The notes under the pieces are model-generated. The model was given only the letters and a program-made list of their open reading frames with translations, did not search any database and had not been told where the DNA came from. The translations under genes and the position numbers were made by a program. Shown one piece after another: positions 1 to 11,192 of a stretch of 64,000 bases of DNA. Source of the stretch: Ulota crispa (lineage: Eukaryota; Streptophyta; Bryopsida; Orthotrichales; Orthotrichaceae); contig OY987245.1 of the NCBI GenBank assembly GCA_963920765.1, forward strand, positions 4,976,727-5,040,726. Reading direction: 5' to 3'. Position 1 is the stretch's first letter. Every line of letters starts with the position of its first letter.

Positions 1-34
1 GGGTAGGCACAATGACTAGTTGGACATTTAGGGG
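1..34. repeat. Possible right end of a TTAA-flanked element
   Basis: The window opens with a stretch ending ACATTTAGGGG followed by TTAA. Read on the other strand this is TTAA-CCCCTAAATGT, resembling the ends of the piggyBac-like elements found later in the window. The other end would lie outside the window, so the call is tentative. Nothing else is recognisable in bases 1-519. Confidence 0.25.
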
Positions 35-519
35 TTAAAGGTGAGTTTGAACTTCTGTTTCAATAGCATAAATTGTAGGATTCTAGACATTTTCAAACCA
101 AGAACATACAACTTTTTCATAGAATAATACTCAAAAATAAAATTTTGTAAATCAAAATCTGCAATTTTGTTACGTGGGATGTTTGAAAATGAGCTCTAGA
201 TCATTAGCTTACATATGTGAGCATGATACAAAAAGTAGAGCATGTGACACTATTTTATGCCAATTTTCAAAACTAGAATGCTATCTAAATGAATAGCAGG
301 CTTCAAGACTAGGACTTTCTGCAAGATTTAGAATTGGAGAATAGTACACGTGGCAAATCAAGAGAGGAAACCAGAAAAGAGCTTTGAATCCTACATTATA
401 ACTACAGACGAGTTGGTCTATTGTTTAGTGGCAAGGGGAGAGGCTCAACAAAAGGAATTTCAAATATCCATAAGATTCTCAAAATCCAACCGCCTACCCC
501 ATGTTGGTCAAAACAACTA

Positions 520-760
520 CTCCCTTTGTCCCAAAACGATTGTCCTCATTCAATCCTCAACTTTTTTCATTAGCCAGTAAGTCCTATGGAATTTTGTATC
601 CAATTCAAAAACAAAATTGACAAGCTCATGCAATAAGCTTCACTAATTCTTGTAGCATACAATTGGATTCCAATGAATTATGTTGTTTTCAACATAATCA
701 ATGAACAGTGCAAAAATGGTGCAACAAAAAACAAGGACAATCATTTTGGGATGGAGGGAG
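520..760. mobile_element. Stowaway-like MITE (TA-flanked, CTCCCT ends)
   Basis: A 241-bp element bounded by TA on both sides. The left end reads CTCCCTTTGTCCCAAAACGA and the right end is its inverted counterpart (TCATTTTGGGATGGAGGGAG). CTCCCT termini plus TA target duplications are the hallmark of plant Stowaway/mariner MITEs. It has no coding capacity. The surrounding sequence from 35 to 1600 shows no supportable gene; short open frames there match nothing known. Confidence 0.75.
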
Positions 761-1604
761 TACGGAGTCTTCAAAGACATGTTTGGTTATCCTAAATTTC
801 AAATCATACTTTTGAAAACCTGACTTTTCAATCTTCCAAGAGACGTTCTAGCCATAACACTCCCTAATGAAAGGAACACTAAATGCCATATTCAGTGTAG
901 GTCCTTTATTCCCTCTAGGTCAAACAAAAACCATCCCTCCCAAACCCACTCCTAAGCAAGCTTTCAAAAACTTCAAAAACTTCAAAAGCTGTTCAGAGTA
1001 GAACCAGCAGACTTGATGGATGGGTACGAGGAGACACCACTCTTTGCAACGCAACATCCCTCATTCCCGGCATTTCATAAACCTCTTCGCACCAGCCCTT
1101 GCAGTGACCAATTCTGGAGTCATCCTCAGTTCCTTCGCTTTGCGAAGGAATCAAAGTCTATCACAATTCTGTAAAAACCAGGCAAAATCATCAACAAACA
1201 GATTTTTTTTGAGACAGACGATTCCAAAAATACAACAAAATCTAGACATTCACATACAGCACCAATCCATCAAACTCAATCTTAATCATCCAGAACATGC
1301 TTAAAGCAAAAGAGCTTGCTGCATTAGAAACTCTACCAGGCAGCCAATTCCTCAAAACACAACATTCTTGAAAACAAAAGTGGCAGAAACATTGGGCGCC
1401 ATTAGTACGACAAGACATAGTCAAAACACTTAGGATTATTTTCTTCTCAAAGCGTTGAAACTCACCCAGCTATGTAGTAGTCACTACGAACTACAGCGCT
1501 AGTAAAGTGAAAAGGGTGGTCCACATTACTTCAGAATGTAAAGAACCACCCTAGCCTTGCTTATTTCCAGACTTGCAAGAAGGATTGCAAGTAGAAGAAG
1601 GGAA

Positions 1605-1830
1605 CACAGAGTAAGCAAAGAGCAAGCAAAGAGCAAGCAAAGACACTAAGCAAAGAGAGCAAGCAGAGAGAGAGCAAGCAAAGAGAGCAAGCAGACAGCA
1701 AGCAAACACAGCAAGCAAAGAGAACAAGCAAAGACAGCAAGCAGAGAGCAAGCAAAGAGCAACCAAGCAGAGCGCAAGCAAAGAGCAACCAAGCAGAGAT
1801 AGCAAGCAAAGAGAGCAAGCAAGAGTGACG
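1605..1830. repeat. Degenerate AGCAAGCAAAG simple repeat
   Basis: Purine-rich imperfect tandem repeat built from AGCAAGCAAAGAG-like units, about 225 bp. It creates long spurious open frames on the minus strand rich in Leu, Cys and Ala, which should not be taken as genes. It is followed by a GC-rich stretch (about 1860-2240) of unknown nature with several overlapping open frames on both strands and no recognisable domain. Confidence 0.8.
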
Positions 1831-2314
1831 AGCAGTTATGGAGGTAAAGACGAGCAGGACAAGAGCAAGGAAGAGCGTACAGTAAATGGGGAAGTTCCCA
1901 TGGTGCGGCACGCGGAGCTCGGGAGAGACGGCACGCCATGCGAGGTCGGCGGTGTGCAGGAGATGCAAAGCTTCGTCGGCGCCGTCCACGCCGCGAGGCA
2001 CGCGGTCGAGGTCACGGTCGCTGTCGCCAGGGACTCCGAGAGGGCGACGCCATCCATGCTTCAGTAGCAACTTCGGATTCAAGGGCGGCAACGACAAGAG
2101 CAGCCGAGGCCACGCCATAAATCCCCGGGCCTTGCCAATTGTGTTGCATCCTGACCACAAGCCTCGCAAGGTGCAGCGTGTGCACGCGTGCCATAGCCCA
2201 CGCCGAGGGTGCCATGACCATCGCTGCCACAAGGAAAAATCGTAAGTGTGCCTGCAACGCCATGCCTCACCCCCTGAAAATACTAAAACTCATGGTTTTG
2301 AGCAAAGTCTTACA

Positions 2315-2495
<181 letters not shown>

Positions 2496-3320
2496 TCCAC
2501 GTTTGTTAGTGCGGGACGATGCTATCCTGTGAGCATAAAATGGTGGAGCCAACATAAATTGTGACCAGGGATGGGTTTTGAGTTCAAAATAAAAACAGCA
2601 AGTTTTCCAAGAGATGAAAGTTTCAAATGCACAATTCTGGGTCCCTATTTACACAATTATGTACACAAATATACAATTATATACACAATTATAGGTGAAA
2701 TTTAGTACTTTATGCATTCCCCTGTTACTACGTCCACTGCTTCTAGTGATAAGCAAAACTTAGCCCCATCTGAAATATTATATTTTCTGAAGTGGTCATT
2801 CTTATACTAGGAATTCCTGATACTTTGCTACGTTGCATATGTCGGTCAAATGACCAAAGTAAGTTGAACGAAAGATAAGTCTTGAACCGACCCACTTTAA
2901 CGTGGTTAAAAAAGCATGGTGCACAACTTAGGCCTCTTTGGTTCTTTGGGAGTTGAAAGGAAAGTGAACATTCGAAGTTGCTGGATTGATGATATCAATC
3001 ACTGAACTTATGTACGTGAGTGACGAGGGCCTTGATGGTATTCTAGAACATGTGATGGACGAGAGTAGGGTGGACTTCATTCTACATAAAAAGAAAGCAA
3101 GAAAAACTCTAAACGGATGAAGCAAGCAACCTGATGTTCTGGTCGTTTTTTGTGGATGCAGGTGGTGCACCATCTCGTAGAGGTACCTCGCCCTTCTGAT
3201 ACGAACTCCGCAGGCTCCTGTAAAAAGGGCTCACAAACGACGCTTTGACAGCTGCTTTGAAGACAATATTAGGGTTCAAATCCTCGAGCTATTTTAGAGA
3301 ATTTAGCCACGTTAAACCCT

Positions 3321-3360
3321 ACCGGTTGTAACACCCTTCAACCGGTTGTAACACCCTTCA
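3321..3360. repeat. Perfect 20-bp direct duplication
   Basis: ACCGGTTGTAACACCCTTCA occurs twice head to tail with no mismatch. It is a simple local tandem duplication in otherwise unremarkable intergenic DNA. Confidence 0.95.
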
Positions 3361-4307
3361 AGGCAAACCCTGGCAAATGCCACCCAGCTGGGTTTTCTAG
3401 AATACCTCGAAAGCTTTATCCTCTACTAGTGAAGTTTGGGTATAACGTACCATTTAGGGTTGATTTATTGGATACTCCAGAGGTCATGTTCACGAACAAT
3501 ACCGATCAAAACTGCACCCAATCCTTGACACTTTACAAATTATGTTACCTACGTGGGGCATAATTGAGGTAAAGAATCATCTCTGATAAAATCAACAGGA
3601 ATGTCAAACTTGCCCACCATTGTTCTAAAACCTTGAAAACCATTTATGGAGAACCTGTTTCAGAGAAAAACCAATAGAGCTGAAAGCACTTGTACACTAT
3701 CTCACAATGTTAAGAGAACTCTAATAGACTTACCATAGCTCTTCTGAACTACGAATTCATATGAGAAGCATACTGCAGTTGTGCCCAGTTTCAAATGAGG
3801 ATGAAGTCATCTCTAAAGGTAGCTGACCAGCTGCAAGTAGAATGCCACCAGATGTTAGTTACCAGATTCGAAATACAGTGTGTGTACTCTCAACATTAAA
3901 AAGTTAACCACAAACTTAAAACACACAGCAAGAATTCAGAAATGCCCACAAAAACATAGGAATAGTCAGTATCACGAGTAAATCCCGGGGACACTACGGA
4001 AAACTACTACCATCGCAGATAAAAGAAAGACCCTGCACTGATCAAGAGAACAGGGAAAGGGAGAAAAGAGAAGCAAAAAGAATGGAAACCGTAGAGTCAT
4101 ATATTCGGTGAAAGAGCTAAAGATTTCCAAGAGTCATTATGTACCCAAAGTGATTACAATTTTCTCCTAAATGCCACGAAACGCTACCTTCAATTAGGGA
4201 CGACCACAGTACAGTGATCTTCGATTTTTCCTACTCGTAACTACTGAAGAGAAACACTAGCAAAAAATAAAGAGGAAAAGCAAATATTCACATTCACTCT
4301 TCCTTCG

Positions 4308-7300
4308 CTAGGAAGAGGAAGCAGTAGTGGTAGAAGAAGACCCTCCAACTCCCATCTTTCTACCCAACACAGCTAGTTGTTCAATGAAGTCTTTCCCTGA
4401 GAGAATCTCGGTGGTTCCGTAAATGATGTTCTTCGAGGGTTGCTGCCGTTGTGCAAACTCTTGCAAACTGCCATACTCCAAGTAATTCCCTCCACCTATC
4501 ATGAAAACAATGGCCTCTTTGAACGGTCCCTTAGAAACACTAGCAGATCCTTTCGGAGCTCGTGGATCAAACGTAAGGTACGGATCAGTTTCGGGAGATG
4601 GTTTGGCCTCCATGAGAGCTTCAACAACGCGAATCAGAGCCGCTTGCCTTCCACCTGAGAGCAAATTCTTCACCCCTGCGGTGATGGAACTCAAAGCTTG
4701 TTCGTAGAACTGCCCTCCCCATACACCAAGGTTGCTCCTGCTTGCTGCTTGAGCAGAAGAGAGTGAAACGTTGAGAGACTTAATTCTCTTGACATACAGA
4801 AATGCCGAAGGATCGACCTCACTCTCTCGCAATGCTGCTTCCACAGCTTCAATCTCCGCAGGCGGTGTTGTTTCCACTGCAAGCAAATATACAACAGCCA
4901 GCCGTAACTTGTCTTCTTTGGTACCCTGGCCTTTCAGATGCGCAAGAAGGGCTTTATCCACACTTCCTTTTGTCAGCATTTCGTCCTCAGTTGACCAGAA
5001 GGTATCAAGAGTACGACCCTTAATTTCCCCTAATAAAGCAGTAGCAATTTGAGTGTGCTTATCAACCATCCGCTTCCTTTCCGTGAGCTCCGGTAACGAG
5101 TTCACTGCATTCATCAAGTGCTTCGTGTTGCCCATCAGTTCATTTTCATCGAAGTCTTCAGCGTTTATCCCAGTTTTTTTGCTCACTTCCTCGATGTCGT
5201 GCTTGTACCTGATCACCCGCAAGTAAAAGATTCAGTGCTGACTATACACTGGAAGCAACCAGACTGACCAGTGCTCTGCAAAAGATTCCGACAGTGCAGA
5301 AGAACTTTGCAATATGGTTCATGCAAGTTTAGGAGAATTATAGCCAGTTTGAACGTAAGAGAAGTATTGCACACAAGTCATGGGTTTAGAGATTGGTAAA
5401 AACAAACCTGCTCACTTGAACTTCAACTTCCTGAGCTACTTGGGGGAACACAGCGTTCCCATTTGCAACCCAAAACGAGTCGCTGTCATCAAGTTCATAA
5501 GCTTTACCAGCACTCTTTCCCTTCAAGCCCAAAGTGGTCCCTTCGCCTTGAACATTGACACGATTCAACTTCATGTTCAAGACATCGTGCACTAGTGGAC
5601 GGTAACTCCAAACGTGCTGCACAGCCACTGATAATTCAAAGTTGCGGTCGAATAAGCACAGGACGGGTCGTTGAAACGAAGTGCCCATGTGCCCTGCCTC
5701 GGTAAACAAGTTGTTACGAGATACCAGATGCTGCCGTATCCGAGAGTCGAGAGCACCTGCTACCATCTCTGCAGGTCCACCCCTGCCAGACCACAGTAAC
5801 AAATGTTAAGAGGATGCAACAACGTTAAGAGCCGAACCCTTAAAATCCTGTGGCTATCTTCAGGACACTGAAAGCATGAAATATCAACAGCGGCACCAAT
5901 GAATGAACATGGGGTTGTCAGCTATCACTAGCCTAAAACCTCCTTTGAAATCCCATTAAAAAAAATCATATATGTTAATAAAATTTTGATCCAAATGAGC
6001 TTGGCTTTGTAGCTAAAAATCTCTAACCTCTATAAATCTCTAAAAAACCACACTCCTACGTGTGACAATTCTTAAAGTGATGCAAATAGTATCCTCTACC
6101 TTATACTACAGAACTTGTAGAACAAAGAATTCAAGAGAGATATGTGCCTAACCGTAACATCCTAGAATCTCGTGCATTGATATTGATTTTGAGAATGTCC
6201 GCTGCCTTAACAAAAGAATTACCGTCGGTTTCAGGTCATCTATCAGAACAGCTTTCAAAGCTTAGAACTTTTGCAGATGGTATCCAAAGAACATATCCTC
6301 CAGTGCATTGAAATCTCTTGATTTGCTAACGAGAATAAAAAGATGATTACATTCGTACCTTGCACAGCGAATCACAGGAACAACGCCTAAAGTAGCAAGG
6401 ACGGAGAACAGCCCATTAGCAATGTTGTCAACCACAGCTTCCACATCTTGATCTTGAGCAGCGGGATCATTGAGTTGCACGTACGAGAGGGGCTGAGCAA
6501 GAGAGAACATTCCATTTTCGAGCGTCACGAACTCCAGATACTGGTCATAAACCTTGGCGATCCTCTGCAAACTCTCCGTTTTGAGAGTACCCTGGGCGAG
6601 CTCCTCCAGAAGAGGCCTGGGTAGGGACGAGGAGAAGTTGAGATGGAGGGACTCATACATCCCGCGAGACGCATCGAGGATTGTTCTTTGGATGTTGCTC
6701 TGAGAGGGTTGGATGAAGTAGATGGCTGGCACGTCAGGGACATTCTGACGCTCCTTGTCGAGCCCTAAGTAGAGTGTAATGCCGTGCTTCCGCAGGTCGT
6801 TGACACGAATCAACGGTGAAAGAATGTCGCGACAGAAATTGTCATAGATCAGCACCTTGTAGACTTCTTCGTCTGCCGTTCCCCCGCTTATCACTGGATG
6901 GTTCAGATTCAGCATCCGAACCACAGCATCTGTAACACATGTGAACAACATAATAAGTTATTATAAAAAAGTTGCCAGAATCCACCGTGTCACATGTTAA
7001 AAAGAAACAAATTCAAATAAACATCAGATGAGAATCAGGATGACATTATGAGTGGCTAATCACAACTTTCACCAACATAAAGACTTTAAGAAAACCATGT
7101 TGTTACATGGAGATTACCAAGAGGACTAGCCAATGCTCGCTCAAACAAGATGAAACCACCAACAACGAATTCAAACCGGAGCTCTCATCCAGAGATTGAA
7201 AACAAGTTCAACGTCTAATACTCCAATGTCCGTAAGCAGACTGCCATGTGGACATCGCTATTCAGAATTGGCAGACTAAGTCTGAAACCACTCATTCTTT

Positions 7301-7969
7301 CACGATCAAGCTTCACATTGCTTTAAAAAACCTTGCTGGTTAAACAGAATGTTTTGCGAAATCGAAAAACTTAAGTCCAATGTCGCTGTAAACCCTAAAT
7401 CTATAAAACTGAGCTAACCATACCCACCACTCACACACAAAATAAATGTTCCATAAAAATGTCACCAAGGTTCACCATATCATTCGCAAAAAGGAACGCA
7501 CACACGATCACGCTTAACGTTTCTCAGATAGACTTCACTAACAGTACACAATGTTGGATAATTAGAGTCCAATGTCGTAAACCCTAAACCTACGAAATCG
7601 AGCTGACATCTCTCTCCATCACTCCTTAAATCAAACTCAGCAAGCAGGAACAAATTCTAATGCGTATGTTTCGAAATTCTAATTCTTCAGATCGAGATGT
7701 TGTTGTTCGTCACCAACGCAACCCCTCTCTCGCTCAAATATTGCACACTACTCAACTCCTTGTATTCAAATTCCGAAAATGAAAGTTTAACGGTTCGGAA
7801 ATAAGGGTATCGGGATTCTGTCTGAAGGGATAGTTGAAGCTGTAAAGTATGGAAACAAGAGCTCGCTAGATGGTAGCATTCAGGGGTCAGATCTGTGAGA
7901 GAAAGAGAAGGAAAGAGGAAGAGAAAGAGAGACGTTACCGAGCTGTTTCTGCCGCAGCGAGAGCGCCAT
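4308..7969 (-). CDS. SLY1: SLY1, Sec1/Munc18-family vesicle fusion protein
   Basis: SLY1 is the SM protein that binds syntaxin-5/Sed5-type SNAREs and supports ER-Golgi and intra-Golgi membrane fusion on the cytosolic face. Four coding exons on the minus strand fit in phase: 7939-7969 (MALSLRQKQL), 6359-6929, 5408-5782 and 4308-5208, giving 625 residues, the usual family length. The reading follows the plant SLY1 sequence almost continuously: RMLNLNHP near the start, YDNFCRDILSPL, HLNFSSSLPRP, GVVPVIRC, NNLFTEAG.M.TSFQRP, FDRNFELSVA.QH, YRPLVHDVL, SLPELTERK, and IVFMIGGGNYLEYGSLQE near the C-terminus. All introns have GT/AG ends. The ATG at 7969 is chosen because the first 10 residues match the conserved plant N-terminus. 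Five CGAT units (7991-8010) lie just upstream in the probable 5' leader. There is no sign of damage. Confidence 0.95.
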
Positions 7970-8363
7970 GATCGTCGCCCTCGGCAGCAACGATCGATCG
8001 ATCGATCGATTGGCTTTTCCGACGCAACGATGGATTCTTCCGAGTGCACTCTCGATCGGGACGCCACTACTGTCCCGAACCCTCACGTCCTGCTGTTGTG
8101 TCTTCTCCGTGTTGCCTTCCCGCAGTGTTTCGTAGATTTGATTTCCCAATCTACCAATTCGTCTCGTAGATTCTGAGAGTGCCAGCTGGCGAGCCACTGA
8201 TTGATTGAAGCAGTGAGAGGGACGGACGTCATGTGGGGTGGGGCACATGAAGTTCCCCTCTGTTGTTCCCCATGTCAATCAACGGCTCAGGATCGAGATG
8301 GTGATCGGAAGGCCTTGAGTTAGCTTACCCGAAGCTGGATTTGAGCAAACTGGATGTCACTTA

Positions 8364-10496
8364 GGGCCGCTTCACACTATGACCAATCAAGTCCAAAGGT
8401 CAAACTCTTGGTAATGAGCTTTCACATACTCTCATCTTAATTCCAGAGCGTCCCACAAGTCAGAATATGGCCTCTGCAAATCAAACTTTTCTTAAAATCT
8501 GATTCAAATTCGTACTGTACCTCCCAGAAAAGTGATTTGGTCAAAGATATGGTACTACTCTCAAGCCAAGAAGTGGGCAATGGGGGTTTCACTACTTGTA
8601 CAAGCACAGATTGTGCAAGTCAACCATCACAATAGTACACTAAAACTTCATTCCAAGCGGTTTAGGGTTTAAGTGCAAGAATAAAGACCACCGGCTCTAG
8701 CTGGTTTAATACTATTAGGGTGTTTTGGCATGCATGCCTTAGACTAGAAAAGGGTTTTGCAGCTATACTATCAAGATTCGTGCCCTTGTGGAGGTCAAAA
8801 CTATATCCGTACCCATCTATTGTTCACCATGCTGTGTGAGCCTTGCAACTTTGGGCCTCTAAAAAAGCACCTTGCGGATGTCAAAACATTACCAGATTTG
8901 GCAACAAGCGAGATACTTGTAAATTGCACCCCCTGTCTAAATTTCATATAAAGGAGCCTCCTCTAAGGCATGAATTTTTGCATCCATAGCCATGTATTCC
9001 TCCAAAATTAGCTGGTTGCCACATAGTCAACTATACTTTGACTTTTATAATCTCCGAAATGATGCAGTCAAAAGTTTTGCAAATTTCTAATTGGATGCAT
9101 CAAGCACTCTTTTTGCTATTTCAGCTTTGAATCCTCCTTGATCTAAGTTCCCATCTTGGGGCATGCAATTTTTACAAGCATGGTCACTTCTGGCCTCATT
9201 TTCTAGATTTTGCTCTAGGCGCTCAAGGATTAACCCTTTAAAGACCACACACATTTTCCCAAAATCCATTAGAAATTGGGGCAGGAAGATTAGATGTGCA
9301 TTTGAAACAAATATGGACCCAATTTGAATAATCCAACCGTACAAATGTGAAGGACACCTTGTTTGCTGCAATGCATCAAAATTTCAGCTAGATCTACCAT
9401 TGGAGGTGAAATACTATAATGATTGAGTGAGCGGTATATGAGAAATCTCTAGTTTTTCATGCTTGTGTGGTTTTGAATGGTAACGCTTCATGCAAGCTTT
9501 GATTGAGAAGAGTCTTACATTTCTAGAAAGTAGGGTTTCCCACCTTTCCAACAAGACTAGTTTCACTCAAAGTAGACAAAAATAGCAATCACAAGGTGTA
9601 GCTAAGTGGACAAAAGGGGTCAAAAATCCCATTTTCTTTGCTACCCTAAAACAATTCTACAAGAAATTTGATAATTTTTATTGAAAATCCAATCAGTGAA
9701 AGCAATCAAGAATTGGCCTTAAATGTAGGATGAACTTTTTTTAAAATAAATTGATAGCATCATTTCAATGGATTCTCAAATAGTACAATTGTACTACTAC
9801 CATATAGAGAAACAATACAAGCGTATTTCTTGAGTAATTTGAAGTTTTTTAAGATTGCACAATTGAAATGTGGCATTCTTCTTGGATGTTTGATGTATTG
9901 AGTTGTTGCTTTGATCCATCTTTGACCAAATATGGATACGTATTTTGAGGCCATGATGTATAAACACCTTTATTTATCAACTCCCATATTCAATTCTATT
10001 GTCATTTTTTGGGTTGGATGCAAAATTCTTGTGATCATGAGCGTTCTTCAAGATCATTTTCCAAATTATTGAGCGATTTACTGTATAGGCCAAAAACTAC
10101 TCTCCCAAACCAAAATATGGTTTGGTGGTCTCTAAAGGGTTAAATGGCCATAGTGTGAAGCCTCCAAAGGCCAAGCTCAAAGTCCAAAGCCATAGCATTT
10201 ATTAGACCTTCCAAATCCAATGGCCAAGATCTTGTAAGCTTTTGATTACTTTATGAAAACAATGTGAGCCTCTGAACCATAGTTTAGGTCTCCATTTTTG
10301 CTTGACCCAAACTATCGCCAAGATGCCATCAACCTTGTATGGTAAAGTACTACCATGTAGACATATGGAGAATGATGGTCTTTGGAGTTTGGCCTCTAGT
10401 GTGAAGGGTTGAGTGGCCAGACTCTTGATTTAGTGCAATTTGAGATTGGTGGAAACAAACGGCCTCGCGACCTTTGGCCATAGTGTGAAGCCGCCC
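8364..10496. mobile_element. DNA transposon with GGGCNGCTTCACAC ends
   Basis: A 2.1-kb non-coding element with inverted ends. The left end reads GGGCCGCTTCACACTATGAC; the right end, reversed, reads GGGCGGCTTCACACTATGGC. Similarity continues patchily inward (CCAA, then ACTCTTG). The dinucleotide TA (as CTTA/TAAG) flanks both ends, so it may belong to the TA- or TWA-targeting superfamilies (Tc1/mariner or PIF/Harbinger); the assignment is open. No transposase frame is recognisable. A second TTAA-flanked element (9234-10139) sits inside. Bases 8011-8363 between SLY1 and this element are probably the SLY1 promoter. Confidence 0.7.
9234..10139. mobile_element. piggyBac-like TTAA element nested in the larger transposon
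   Basis: TTAA at 9230-9233 and at 10140-10143 bracket inverted ends CCCTTTAAAGACCACAC (left) and, reversed, CCCTTTAGAGACCACCA (right). A TTAA duplication next to ends starting CCC is diagnostic of the piggyBac superfamily. The 906-bp interior has no recognisable transposase, so this is a non-autonomous copy. It was inserted into the 8364-10496 element. Confidence 0.6.
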
Positions 10497-10500
10497 TAAG

Positions 10501-11192
10501 CTTAGGCTTGGTTCAGACTAGCGACTGGCCAAAGATTTCTCAAGTGTGATTGGTTGAAATTTGACTTTTCTGTGTTGTTGGGTTCCAATTGCGGGATTGT
10601 CCGGTACTTTTACATCCAACTTCACCACCCTTGTGACCACCATATATAGCCACGTCAATGGCCAAGATAACGATGATTTGGGATTTGTTACAAGGGTGGT
10701 ACCAAACTTGTTCGGCAGAGGCACACTCTTGGATACACTCGTGAATTGGATAACGCAAGATTACTGGAAAAAGTTTTAGTCGGACAAACCACCGGCAGGG
10801 GTGCGAGTTTTGCTACTTCGTCCTGCCGCTGGTCTGAACCGGGCCTAGTGACGGGGGTGGCGAGACTTGCTACGATTCTCGAAGCACTGCCCTGTTGCTC
10901 TCGGTTCGGTTTTTGTTGCACACAGGAATCACGTGCGCGGATCTTTCTCGTGGTTGGATGGGCACCATGGCTGCCTCCTCTGGTACGCTCTTCCGCTTTT
11001 AGTGCTCATTTGATCATTTCGGATTCGGAGAGTGTCGAATGCAGGGGATGCGACGCTTGTCTTTGTTGCTGGAGCCAATTTTGATTTCTCCACGTTGGTG
11101 GCACGCACTGCAGCTAATTTAGGGTTTGTATCGGGTTGAGAGTTGTGGATAAGCTTAGCAACACTCGAGGGTTTTAGTGAAGGGGTGTGGGA
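10501..11192 (+). promoter_or_regulatory. SUFD upstream region with telo-box
   Basis: About 690 bp between the transposon and the SUFD start codon. It becomes GC-richer from about 10,780 and contains TTTAGGGTTT at 11118-11127, the plant telo-box often found near transcription starts of housekeeping genes. A 112-codon open frame (10746-11084) has no recognisable domain and is treated as leader sequence. Exact transcription start not visible. Confidence 0.4.

Noticed and set aside
1551-2270. Long overlapping open frames on both strands, including a 223-codon minus-strand frame
   Set aside because: They run through the AGCAAGC simple repeat and a GC-rich stretch, have biased Leu/Cys or Ala composition and show no domain. 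A short minus-strand protein at 2012-2263 with a signal-like start was considered but could not be tied to any family.
3270-3290. tRNA-like B box (GGTTCAAATCC); a similar one near 33580
   Set aside because: No A box or cloverleaf-forming sequence could be found upstream in either case.
8757-8951. 64-codon frame with Cys pairs inside the 8.4-10.5 kb transposon
   Set aside because: The cysteine spacing is not a known zinc-finger pattern and no neighbouring exon extends it; most likely chance.
10746-11084. 112-codon frame upstream of SUFD
   Set aside because: No domain, no continuity with SufD, biased composition; better explained as promoter/leader sequence.
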